A DNA stretch of 64,000 nucleotides from Terebella lapidaria (GCA_949152475.1 OX424569.1:18823170-18887169); one strand, 5' to 3'. Positions 23,905 to 34,854 are shown, numbered from the stretch's first letter. Translations and numbers: made by a program. Notes: generated from the sequence alone by a model not told the origin.

Positions 23905-23933
23905 ATTAAAAAAAAAAAAAAAAAAAAAAAAAA
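23871..23933 (+). repeat. LINE poly(A) tail
   Basis: A-run broken once by a TTATT word, directly followed by the right copy of the target-site duplication. Confidence 0.95.
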
Positions 23934-25257
23934 GTTCCGACGTTCCAAAACCGGCACGCAAGACACGCAGGCAAAAGCCTGTGATATCATCCGACCCCGA
24001 GACAAGTGAGGCTACGCCCCTGCCTGCACGACCCAATCGACCCAGACGCAACGCACGCAGACCGGCCCGATACAGATAACCCCGGCCTTGTTATCTGATT
24101 GATATCATTGATGATGAATTATGCATGTCTAACGGACTATGATATCATGTCATTCCCCATAATAATATATTATATTACAATAACAATATATGCATTTAAT
24201 ATGTACAAGATGTCAGTGAGGCAAATTTGATATATATACACGTGATATGATATTATAATTACGATGCTGGTGAAAAATTGATTGCATTATGATATGTGTT
24301 TCGACCCCGTATAACATATGCTATTGTTCCGCGTGTGTTACGCACTAACTAAAGTTATCATGTCAAATTTCAATCCATGTGTCAGCCGAAGAGGATAATA
24401 TTCATGTCACACCGTGAGTAAGGCCACTTAGTTGTCGAAGAGGTGGTAGTGTGATTCGTTCCGGGGTATGCGTCGACAGAGCCTCTACCCACTCCATGTA
24501 GTATTCGGAGGAACGGCCCAGTGGTACGGGAACCAGTCACTAAATAGCTATCATACCAAGATGCGGCCTGTCATCAAATTCATCACATAAATACTCAAAG
24601 CGCCACGGTGTGACCGACCCTGATCATTGCAATTTCGACCCCCTACAATATAGCGGCCCCGTTGTCTCGTGAACCGGCTGAAAATGAATGGAACGATGTC
24701 CGCCCCTGTGAGTGATTGATATTAATATCTCAGCCTTTAATAACTGTGTGTCGTCTGTGAAAGAGCAATTCGGCCGTTCGTTTATTGTGCGCTAATTTGT
24801 AAAGAGAAGGAACGATAAACTGCATAGTTCACAAGGTTCGCACGAGCGCAGATAAACATTTAAGCTGTTTACAGCACCCACATGGAATCTCCCCTGATAA
24901 GTCAATAGTGAGTCGTCTGGCAAAAAGAGCCCAGTAATTTGAACAGTCGATAAGTACATTTAGGATATGTTTTGGAACGTGTAATCCAGGGGACGGCAGA
25001 TGAATATTCAGAAAAATGGACAGTGTGAGGACCCCCCTACTGTCGTAATGGACTGACCCAGATAGGTCAGAGAGAGACCGCACCAGCGTTTCCCTGACAA
25101 CGGCCCGCCTTGCTGCAGATACGCTTGGAACAATGGTATATAGCGTAAAGACGTTTTTCTATATAGGCAGAGAGCGCCCCCCAGCCCGATTCGTGGAATT
25201 GGGATACTGATAAGCATCTCGGTGTACGGCAATGGAAACTAACGGCAAGTAGGTCAT
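23934..25257 (+). other. Gypsy element interior after the LINE, without coding sign
   Basis: Starts with the right target duplication and continues the gypsy interior. It is AT-rich in part, with several CGACCC and CGGCC words, and no long open frame. Confidence 0.5.
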
Positions 25258-25259
25258 TT

Positions 25260-27930
25260 GTGCCTGAGATTTCGAGATGAAAGGAGCATAAGTTACGACG
25301 GAGAAAAACTGTGTGAAAATTCGGAACACTTGCAGAATACTAAAACGGCAATTGTGGTGGATAAAGTTGTAGTCGGCCTAGTTTATTCCGGAATGACATT
25401 TGTGTTCACGGCCTTCGCCATGGCGGATAAGCCGAGTGGAGGAAAAGACGGTGACGGCCCTAATGACCATCGGCCCCGCTCCATCAAGCTTGATGGAGGC
25501 AAATTAACGGTGGAAATCGTCGAGCGTGGGGACGAGATGGATAATCCCATCATATTGACGGACGATGAGCTGTCCGCGGCCGGCCCCGAACCAAGTTCGG
25601 AACAGTCAGGTACGGCATCCGGCCCTAACAAACAGAAACTAGCGCAACGCGGCGCCCGGCATACCCCGAATCCGACCTTAGAGGAGGACTCGGAACGTTT
25701 TCGGCAGTTGGAGGAAGGTGGAGAGATCGTTCGGCGTGCCTTGGAGGCACAGCGCGCGGCTGAAGCCGCCAGTTCGGCTATTTCGACCCCCGCTCAGCTG
25801 GTAATGGCACCAATCGAGTCTGCCCCAGTATCATCGGCCCCGTCAACACCGGTAGTTCGGCCCCGTGCTGTCACATCACCGGCACATTCATCGGCTTCAT
25901 CCGTGAGTTCGTCGTCTGGCAGAAGCCCACACTCGTCGACGCGAAGTTCGCGACGCTCCAATTCCGGCCCTGTAACACTTGCTTCGGCTTATCGTCGACA
26001 AATAGAGGAACTTATGTCTCTTGTTCCGGCCTCCATCACACCGTACGGAACTCAGCCAATTCGTTGGAATGATGTGCCGTTCCAGCTTAGGAATCGGCAT
26101 GACGGTTATGCACACGAGCATAACCTCAGCGCACCTTCTCGGCTGACGGAAGGAAACTTGGCGACCCTGGCACCACTACGGAGGGAGGACGGCCAGTACT
26201 TATGCCCTTTTTGATGAGGAGAGGAGGGCATGTCCTACGGTACCACGCCGTGGACCTTTTCGTTCGGCCTCGGATTTGGACGGCCACGTCCTGGCCTACC
26301 ACTCTCACGTCAGAGGATATGATTCGACATTTGAGCGAAGCGACCCAAACCCATGTCGGCATCCTCCCGTTATTCGAGAAAGGACAATTGAACGCTTCCG
26401 GCTCCATGTTGCAACGGTTTGCGCTGCGCTGCCGCGTAGACATCCAGCCCAATCCCAATTACCGGCCGCCTCGTGTTCCGGCTGACATTCCGATATTCCA
26501 GCGAGATGTCGACCGGGTACTTACCTACGGAATTTGGCACGTGGCTCCCAAGCTATTTGACCAGTACCCACCAAATTCGGCCCCGGAAATTCAGCAGGTG
26601 CTCCGACGAATCGAATACATTCGGCCTACGACCCGAGCGGAGGAGGATCGGCTAGCTCGGATGACTAACGACATCCTGGCGATGAATCGCTGGGTGGGCA
26701 TACGTCGGCCCAGTACAATCTTCTTCACTCGGCCTATCACCTACCAGACTGGCACCCTCAAGACGGCCAGTCCCGTGATCTCGGATCCATCGAACTCGTC
26801 GACTCCAGTGACGATGCAGGTGAGCGGCCGGCCTTCGGACATCATCCCGCGGAAGATCGTAGTGGAGCGGCCTACGGCGACAAATGTTACCGACTATCGG
26901 GTAAGGGAGGGGTTAGTTCCTCCGCCAGAGGAATTCCATCCCTTGCCGGCCCAGCATTCGGCAGATCAGGAGACCGACAGGAAGGAATTGACGGCCCCGC
27001 CACGGGACTCTCCCCCGCCTCTACAGTTGGCTGAGGAGGAGGTCTCCCAATGTTCGGCTTCGGTCTCAGTTGGCGACCTTGAGGATTCACCTCCACCCTC
27101 TAGGCAGATGGTCCTCCAGACAGACGCACCTCCCTACCTGGACGACAGCTTGGCGGTAGTACAGTCGGTCATTACAAAAGATTCGACCGCTGATCGGCCC
27201 CGACTCCGGTATGAAGAGCCTGAGTCTCTGGAACCACTACGCAGGGACGTAGATGAGCGGCTCCCGCTACATGGGTCGGGAGAGTTTGTGGCCGATGTAC
27301 AATTCGTTCGGCAACATGGGACACGGCTCTTAACCAGAATGCTTCCCGGCCTACAAGCCCTTCCAGGGCAGAACCCGGATCTGGCCAACCCTCTCAGAAG
27401 TCGGGAGGCGAACCAGCTCCCGAACAATCCCCGTCTTCACGAGGAGCATTGGGCGTCCCACATCACCCAGGCGGCCCATAACGCTGATCCACTGATCTTA
27501 CCGGCCCGGAAGAGCGAACATCTTCCTACTTTGTTCCTGTTCTTCCTACTTTGTTCGCCGATGACATGGCGAACCAACATTTCTGGGAGATCCGCCGGTA
27601 TTACCTGGAGGCCATGGATCAACACATTCGGCAAGCCGAGTTTAACGGCCTTTCTGTTGGATTCGGGATGGGTGCCCTCCATGAGTGGCACTTACCGACC
27701 TTTCCCGATCGGCTCGAAGAAGAGACCGACTACTTACGTCGGCGTCTGCATCGGCTCGAAGATGAAAATGGAGAGTTACGGCAAGAAACCGAGCGGTTAC
27801 GTGCTCGGGTGGCACATTTAGAGCAGTCGGCCCCGACCTCGACCCCTACAGTTACGGCCGCGACGCAGAGCAACTCGGGTCCGATCATCCCGGGCGATCT
27901 GCTCGCCACCATAGTATCGATCTAGCCCCG
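25260..27930 (+). other. Extra open region(s) between integrase and 3' LTR of the gypsy element
   Basis: About 2.7 kb is largely open on the plus strand, in the place where some gypsy elements carry env. The encoded sequence is Pro/Ser/Glu-rich with short coiled-coil-like stretches (for example L-E-D-E-N-G-E-L-R-Q-E-T near the end). I saw no signal peptide, membrane segment or fusion peptide to support an envelope. Composition and the CGACCC/CGGCC words match the rest of the element, so it belongs to it. No family was recognised. Confidence 0.55.
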
Positions 27931-28586
27931 CCTGCCACCGGACGAACAACAGCAGCTTATGCGGCAGGCGTCGCCGGCACCACCACCACCTCCTGCCAGT
28001 AAGCGTGACCAGAAGGAGTGAACGTTCCGGCCTAGTGGTGACGAATGGACAACTGCCGGCCCTGGTTGTGTCGGCCTGTTGAACTCGAAAAACATAAATA
28101 GCTCCAAAAATCCTGGTCACGTTCATCCGTTCGGGCCTGAAACCTGCCGGCTCAGCATCATGTCGGCCTTGTATTCTAGACAAATGTACATAAACCATCC
28201 TGATCACATTATAAATGTCCTATGTAATTAGTTAAGTTTAATATACATTCCATTCCAGCAAATGGACTCTAAGTATTTTTTCCGTTTCATTAGGAAACGT
28301 CGAGGAGTTTTGTTCATACATTCCATATTTCATCACTCGTTGTCATGCATGTATGTGTATATGTATCATCGTAGTGACTGTTGACGGACTGACTGCTGAC
28401 GTATATTTTGACGGTTAGGATTTTTTTTATTGTATGCAGTGCTTCCACATTTTCGCGCGGTGTGTGTGTGTGAGTGTTGGGGGTTTGACCTTCTAGGACT
28501 TCTTAGCTTTTTACTGTTTAGTTTTTGGCGACGGTAGGGTCCGGGGAGGGTAATTCCGAGGGCGTAGAATTAATGAAGGGGTGTAA
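27931..28586 (+). other. 3' untranslated part of the gypsy element
   Basis: Non-coding, ending in a purine-rich tract (AATGAAGGGG near 28573-28582) just before the 3' LTR, placed where the plus-strand primer is expected. Confidence 0.6.
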
Positions 28587-29339
28587 TGTAGTAATTTTAA
28601 TGACAGTAACTCCCGTCCCTCCCGCGCACTACACATTCCTATCACAACATATACATTCTACATGACTTACATACAGAACAGGTACACACTATACGATCAC
28701 AAGCATAAACTTCACCGTAGTCATGGTTACATACACAGGTCAAACCACATGCACCTGCGGCCCCATTTATTCAGTACACTCGACCCAGTATATTCGGCCT
28801 TGACCTTCACATAAACTGACTTCTAAACATAGAACATGACACGCATAACACCCACATCACGTGCACAGTTACAGACCATACAAGTCAAGACATGCACCGG
28901 GGAATTCCACTTTCCCGGTGAGATCAGCACACATCAGCACACATTCAACCAATCACGTCACCGCATACACTTGGTGGGAAAATCTGCAGCACATGTTTGC
29001 CGGCCCCGCAATTTTCGGAGAGTTGAGAAGTAGACGTCCAAGTGAACAGACGTATAGCAAATTGGCCGTGATTGTAAAGCAAAGGCCTTACGAAAAGACT
29101 GTGGAATAGCTACATTGTGATATACGCTTGAATTATACATTGGACTATATCATATTGGAATACATTTCGACTGGGATATCACTGGACTTTAGGAGTGATT
29201 GCGGCCCCGATTGTGGTGTGAATGGACATTGGTTATTATCATCACAATAAACAGTGAAATTCTACTGCCGGCCTTCTTGAATTGCACAACGACCCAGTTT
29301 AAGTCGGCTTGATATCGGCCGTGAACGATATTCTTCACA
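28587..29339 (+). repeat. 3' LTR of the Ty3/gypsy element
   Basis: Same length as the 5' copy, with AATAAA at 29246-29251. Rightward transcription from this copy would run antisense through receptor exons 2 and 1. Confidence 0.97.
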
Positions 29340-29343
29340 ATAC

Positions 29344-32194
29344 CAATGGCGGGCGATACAAAACCCAGTAGTTTTAAAAGCTATACTTTTTTTTACGCCA
29401 TTTTTGTTATTTTATCATGCTGTGTAATAACTTGGCATACATTACCAGGGAGTCAAATGGGCCGTTTAAACTCCCCACAACAAATAAGACCTACCGGTAG
29501 GGGAAAGATACCGTCAAGACTCCTAAAACGTGTGGAAAGATGCCGAATTCAGAAAAAAAATGTCCGTTTTGATCCATTTTCCGAGATATTAACGAAAATA
29601 TGAAATGCCAACTCAGCAACTAGGGCGAGAAGTCCGGAAATAATGTCTGCTCTACGATGCACCGTTTTATGAGATATTGACGTAAATAAAAAAAAAATGA
29701 TTGCGAATAAAATCTTATCAGAGTCGAAAATCTCCAACATACCTCTATGGCATGATTGTCCAGGGCGACGAGTCCAAAAATAATGTCTACTTTGCTGTAC
29801 GACGCACCATTTTCGAGATGTCGATGAAAATGAAAAAGCCAGCTCAGCAAAAATATTTTGGTGGAGGTCAAAGCTTGTCCAATATACCAAGACACGTTTG
29901 TCTGTGGCATCGAGCCCGAGAATGGAGTCAGTTTGACTAAGATACACTCTTTTCGAGATATGCAGGAAGCCTCTACGAAGACTCGAGGAAAAAAACTCTT
30001 TCAACACCAAGGTCAAAGGTCGTTTGACGGATATTGGCCCCAAAATCCACTCTCTGGTTATATTGGACCTCCATGCAAAATGTTGCAGCCATTGCCAGAA
30101 AACGTGAGTTACCAGAATAACAGAAAGTAGAAATAAAAAGTCAACATCAATTTCATCCTCGCGGACCTCGGATCCGGCTCCATGAGACATCTGAGCAGTG
30201 ATGAAATTTTGAAGACGATCCATTGAGACGTTCTCGAATTATCGTGCGAAAAAAAAAGAAAAACAATTCTGACAAACCATGAATTAATTATAAATGAAGG
30301 AATTCTACAAGTTTTTCTGGACCTTCGATAGTGTAATATTTATTGTGCCTCAATGTGGCATAACGTTTCCTTGACGCCACTGTAACCCGACTTTGCCGTT
30401 TATAGCTACCCAAGTAAATAGCTTTAAGACAACGTAATGACAGTTTTAGGCATTGCAGGCCAAAAGGCCAGACCGTTTTACGAAATATGATTTATGAGTT
30501 GCGTTTTACGAATCACAAATTGTTTGTTATGATATTGATAACAAACTGCGTTAACTGTAACTCAAGTAACTATGTTGAGTGCTAAAACTCCAGGGTATGG
30601 ATAAAAATATTTGGAAGATAATTACAAACTCATTGTGAGCAAAATAAAAAAATGATGTGGTGCATCCTTTGGTGACAATGTACACGACCTTTTTTATGAG
30701 GATACCGATTTTTAAATACAGCCCATGACTACCTCGAGATGTTTTACAGGTGAATATGGGGATCTGTATTAAACGTACTGTTGGTATATTGATATTGATA
30801 TTGGTATATAGTATATTGATGAAAAAGAAGTTAAACGCGTAATTACATCCCAAAAGAAAACCAACAATTTGCTTTTTATCACCGCCAAATTTCGAAGATG
30901 AAATAAATATAGTATAGCTTTTATAGACAGTGAGATCTGTACTTGTGTCAATAAATCGGCCAAAGGATCGAGTTATGTTGCCGGAAAAAATGTATACATG
31001 AGTGTTAATGCTCATCTGTTTCTTCTAGTTTTCACCAAAATTACAGCTTTAACGTTTCAAGTTCATAGAAGATCAGACTCAAGTTCACCATTATGAAGCA
31101 AAAATTGAATGAATTTCTTCAACTCCAACAATTTTTCAATGGCGATTGTTTTTCGGGATGTAAATTGCTCTTAATAATGACTAATATGGCATGAATTACA
31201 TAGAAAAATATATCAAAATGAGTTTGGAAATATGGCCGCCAAAGTCCAAAATTGGAAAATTTTCGAAGAAAGCGGCTAACCTTCCTCTTGAATAATTTCT
31301 GGGTATTTTAAAAATATTTTTTTCAAAACAATTTAACCGTATACTTCAACTACATATGTGGACGGACGACGAACACAACGCCACAATGATAGTTTATCAG
31401 ACCATAGGCACGGTGATCTAGAAATGATATACACAGTACTAGTATATGGAAATGAAGACTACATGTAAAATGTAATTCTATGATGCGTGAATTATATATA
31501 ATGAGTGGGATTGAAATATTACCAGACGAATGAAAAAGATCATTATCCCGATAATACAATTAGTAGCGTGACCTATAAATTACAGTATATGTGTTAATAA
31601 AGGAAGTCATAATAGACATTCTAATTAAGTAAATTGGTTCCATGTGAAGCAGAACTAAAGCTCAATAGTTTTACAATGTACATATATTCTGTGGCTGCTG
31701 ACTATGAACCCTCCATGTATGTGGGGTTCTAAGCCAGACATCAACATGGGCAATAACAACGAATACCAACCTACCATAACATTTCGCCAAATTAATCCCA
31801 GATTAGAATTGAACTGAAATTTATATAGAAGTATATGCCCTAGTGTAAAATATATAATGTATAACAATCCGGTTTTTCTCAGAGGATATCACATGATCAA
31901 GTAAGCTATATCAACACATATCAGGCCGATATCAAATTTGCATTCTTGAGTGATATCAACTTTCTCAATTTTTGCGATAGAAATCTGAAATTCTTTAGAA
32001 AATTACCGTTTGACTCCCAAATGAAATATGCCAAGTTATGATAAGATACCATTTAGCATCGCAAAAATATCAGCAAAAAAACGGTGTAAACGAGTTCATA
32101 AAAATCAGAGTACCTATGAACACTGTACACATCGGAAAGTTCTTCTCGTGTCTAGGTCTAAGTGGATCTTGTACAGTGTAATGTCGGCTACAAT
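29344..32194 (-). other. Rest of receptor intron 2, right of the LTR element
   Basis: AT-rich sequence. Around 29550-29980 there are loosely repeated units with words such as TCCAAAAATAATGTCT and TTTCGAGAT, probably an old dispersed repeat. The remainder (30250-32190) shows no gene, RNA or clear repeat. Confidence 0.45.
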
Positions 32195-32840
32195 AGGATA
32201 TCTACCACAAGCTGTCCCCGAAATGTCCCTACAAGAGGATACCTACCACAAGCTGTCCCCGAAATGTCCCTACAAGAGGATACCTACCACAAGCTGTCCC
32301 CGAAATGTCCCTACAAGAAGATACCTACCACAAGCTGTCCCCGAATTGTCCCTACAAGAGGATACCTACCACAAGCTGTCCCCGAAATGTCCCTACAAGA
32401 GGATACCTACCACAAACTGTCCCCGGAATGTCCCTAAAAGAGGATACCTACCACAAGCTGTCCCCGGAATGTCCCCACAAGAGGATACCTACCACAAGCT
32501 GTCCCCGGAATGTCCCTACAAGAGGATACCTACCACAAGCTGTCCCCGAAATGTCCCTACAAGAGGATACCTACCACAAACTGTCCCCGGAATGTCCCTA
32601 AAAGAGGATACCTACCACAAGCTGTCCCCGGAATGTCCCCACAGGATACCTACCACAAGCTGTCCCCGGAATGTCCCTACAAGAGGATACCTACCACAAG
32701 CTGTCCTCGAAATGTCCCTACAAGAGGATACCTACCACGAGCTGTCCCCGAAATGTCCCTACAAGAGGATACCTACCACAAGCTGTCCCCGAAATGTCCC
32801 TACAAGAGGATACCTACCACAAGCTGTCCCCGAAAAGTCC
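32195..32840. repeat. 41-bp minisatellite spanning the exon 2 splice donor
   Basis: About 16 units of 41 bp (one is 38 bp). On the minus strand each holds GGGACATTTCGGGGACAG, CTTGTGGTAG and then GTATCCTCTTGTAGG. The rightmost unit overlaps the last 26 nt of receptor exon 2 and its donor GTAG|GTATCC, so every further unit carries a copy of that donor within intron 2. All three plus-strand frames are open because the unit has no stop in that direction. Confidence 0.93.
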
Positions 32841-33005
32841 CGTTGAAGCCGCTCTTTCTCAGACACAAAACCGGATCCTGTCGTCGCATCCCAAGCTGCC
32901 GGAAATGCGCGCTGGAGTAGTCTGAATACTCGAGATCGAGCGTCCATGTGAGGTTAATACTTGACCCGGGACAAGTCCATTTCAGACCAGGGGTGGCTAT
33001 GAAAC
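32814..33005 (-). CDS. Receptor exon 2: first half of the Ig-like domain
   Basis: A 192-nt exon with a strong acceptor (TTTCCTTTTGCAG) and donor GTAG|GTATCC, phase 1 at both ends. The peptide contains L-K-W-T-C-P-G-S (B strand Cys31) and I-N-L-T-W-T-L-D (C strand Trp40), the usual Cys and Trp spacing of an Ig V-like fold, plus Cys67 and two N-glycosylation sequons (N-L-T and N-G-T). Its last ~26 nt and the following ~15 nt of intron form the first unit of the 41-bp minisatellite at 32195-32840. An alternative donor four bases earlier (GTG|GTAGGT) would break the phase with exon 3. Confidence 0.7.
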
Positions 33006-34111
33006 CTGCAAAAGGAAATCATCAGCATAAGTGGCTAGTGGCCACGTGACCTTGTAACAGTTCCTATGACCGAGCGGGGCAGATGCCAATTTACATAGTT
33101 CATGTCAAATATGACCTTGAAATTTACCACTCGATGTCATCGGAGGTCACATTTAAGGTCACCAAAAGATCCATTTAAACTTTTTACGTGCTCATGATAC
33201 AAACCGGAGCCCTACCTACAATCGTTTTGTCTGCTATTTACATATTAACGTGACCTACAGATTTACCAACCAAGGTCTTCTGAGGTCTACTTCAAGGTCA
33301 TCAGAATATCTAACATAATATGACTCCCCAAATGGTTACAATACAAATCTGAACACGATTTACAAGCGTGATGTCTGCAGCGGCTAATTCACAAGTGTCA
33401 GTTTGGATGTGACTTCGAGACTTGAGGTTAAGTTCGAGGTAACAAATAGATCCATCATACATGCTCATAATATATGTACATTCCTAATCTCTATCTACAA
33501 GATTAATGTCTGCTCAGGTCAATTTACACATTTCATGTCAGGCGTGATCTTGAGGATTACCACTTAAGGTCTTCCGAGATCAAAATCAAGACCAAAATAT
33601 AGGCTCATAATACAAACTAGCTAAATCACAGGTTGCCCCCCCCCCCCTCAAATAAGGGGTAATGTGTTCATTGCAATCGACCATTGGCTTCAAAAGAGTG
33701 GTCTATTCATATACGTGCACTGCCATTATGATGTTACAGATAGAAATGTTTCCATGGAAACGATTGGATACAGGTAAGTTTTAATCATTCCAATTAAGTG
33801 CCTCAACACAAGTTTGAGGAGAGAGTTTTTCAGAACCATCCCGGAACTGAAGAATAATATCAGCAAAATTCTTCGATTCCGTTCAATGACACACTCCGAG
33901 CAATGACGGATAATTCAATAATAAAAAAAACGCCTTCAGATACAAATGGGCCGGTAGTCATAAAACGTACACGATGGTGAAGTTGTAAATGCATCTCTCG
34001 GCCTATTCACCAGGGGTCCTATTTCAGAAATGCTTCTAACACAACCGTTGCTTAGTCACATCCTCACATCGAACTGACTTGCATGTATGTTGTAAAGGAA
34101 CATTTGCTCAC
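33006..34111 (-). other. Receptor intron 1 with AGGTCA-rich diverged repeats
   Basis: From about 33030 to 33625 the intron holds three or four diverged units of ~190 bp with words such as TGACCTTGAAATTTACC, GAGGTCAC and CAAGGTCATC, followed by CATAATACAAAC. A C12 run is at 33636-33647. A related repeat lies at 40130-40560. The remainder is featureless. Confidence 0.55.
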
Positions 34112-34174
34112 CGGTCGAGCTGAGCGAGATGAGAGTCGACACCAGCGCTGACAAGACGATAACAGACATCCCCT
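34112..34174 (-). CDS. Receptor exon 1: signal peptide
   Basis: Acceptor-like TTACCTGCAG before 34174, then a 5-nt leader and an ATG at 34169. The exon codes for a hydrophobic peptide M-S-V-I-V-L-S-A-L-V-S-T-L-I-S-L-S-S-T and ends at ACC G|GTGAGC in phase 1. Length, small residues near the end and the hydrophobic core all fit a secretory signal peptide. If the upstream AG is used, a non-coding first exon lies further right; the promoter was not found. Confidence 0.7.
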
Positions 34175-34854
34175 CTGCAGGTAATAATAACCTCAAAGTG
34201 CCTCAACGAGAACAATATGAAACTAACTGAATTATGATCCAGGAGATCAATAATTTCCGATTTCTCTTCCCTTCTTCTGTGCATCCAACCCATCGCTGTT
34301 ATGGGCCGAATTATATAAACCAACTCGTTATCCAGTAATTTTGCATCATTTTGTATCATCATAATTGTTGAGCCAACTATAATTGTCAACACAATTATGA
34401 ACATTCAGGAAGTAATACTAAAGATCTACTCATGAATTTCATTTCTTCCTTGTCAAGAATAATTATACCCCCCTCCCCTCGCCGGTCAGAAATTTAGCTC
34501 TAAGTAATCAAGTTGGTACTGTAGTTCATTTTCCAATGAAAATACAAAGGGTGATATATTTGTAATTCGCCTTGTGGGGCCCATTCTAAACTGAAAAAAG
34601 GATTATTTTCGGGTCTAGAAACGTCTTTCCAGAATGAATTACTCTGAAGATAATCATTCGGAGATTATTTCACAAACGTAATCTTTTTAGAAGGGGTTAC
34701 TCTACAAATAGTCATTCAGAGAATGTTATTTCAAAGACATAGTCTTTCCGGGAGGGATTATTCTAAAATAACTGGAAATGGTTTTTCGTACAAACATTCT
34801 GGGTCTTGTAATAAGCGCGTGTCACATCAATAGCAATATGTGTGTGTGTGCTGA

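Larger units (their letters stand above)
18535..23933 (+). mobile_element. L1/Tx1-like LINE, apparently complete, inserted in the gypsy element
   Basis: The insertion is bounded by a target-site duplication of 14-16 bp (AAGTTCCGACGTTCCA at 18519-18534 and about 23932-23947) and ends in a poly(A) tail of about 60 nt, the marks of target-primed reverse transcription. It has ~1.39 kb of 5' leader, one long open frame (19923-23690), ~180 bp of 3' UTR with AATAAA, and the tail. The duplication is perfect, so the insertion is recent. No ORF1-like frame was seen upstream of the endonuclease/RT frame, unusual for the L1 group; either the family lacks it or the copy is 5'-truncated. Base composition is AT-rich, in contrast to the GC-rich host element. 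Confidence 0.95.
10831..29339 (+). mobile_element. Ty3/gypsy LTR retrotransposon, 18.5 kb including a nested LINE
   Basis: Two 753-bp LTRs (10831-11583 and 28587-29339), each TG...CA, flank the element, and a 4-bp target duplication ATAC sits outside them (10827-10830 and 29340-29343). The LTRs differ at about eight sites (~1%), so the insertion is fairly young. A tRNA-type primer site (TGGCGCC) begins at 11585 and a purine-rich tract lies just before the 3' LTR. The domain order gag, protease, reverse transcriptase, RNase H, integrase defines the Ty3/gypsy group. The element itself would be ~13.1 kb without the LINE, large for the group, because of extra regions before gag and after integrase. 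No envelope-like gene was seen. It looks largely whole apart from the LINE insertion and perhaps a few frame interruptions; some frame changes may be normal read-through. It lies antisense inside intron 2 of the receptor gene. Confidence 0.95.
8712..34174 (-). other. Host gene span: Ig-like single-pass receptor with ITIM-type tail (six exons)
   Basis: Six exons on the minus strand join in phase: 34174-34112 (coding from 34169), 33005-32814, 10658-10470, 9993-9865, 9627-9534 and 9276-8712. The coding parts add to 1227 nt, an exact 408 codons plus stop, and every junction has GT and AG. The product has a signal peptide (about 1-19), an Ig-like ectodomain (about 20-130), a Ser/Thr-rich stalk, one transmembrane helix (about 196-219) and a ~188-residue tail with tyrosine motifs. 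The first four introns are in phase 1, usual for ectodomain modules; the last is in phase 2. Intron 2 is ~22 kb and holds a nested pair of retroelements. I do not recognise an orthologue. The exon chain is inferred from sequence only. Confidence 0.65.

Noticed and set aside
25260-27930. Envelope gene in the gypsy element
   Set aside because: No signal peptide, membrane anchor or fusion peptide was seen; left as an unknown open region.
29549-30223. A 224-codon minus-strand open frame
   Set aside because: Phe/Ser-rich product of AT-rich, loosely repeated DNA with runs of T. Only its first ~40 codons look protein-like, and no domain or supporting splice partner was found.
32028-32846. A 272-codon plus-strand open frame of a repeated G-Y-L-P-Q-A-V-P-type peptide
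   Set aside because: It is produced by the 41-bp minisatellite, which lacks stops in all plus-strand frames; the real exon is on the minus strand.
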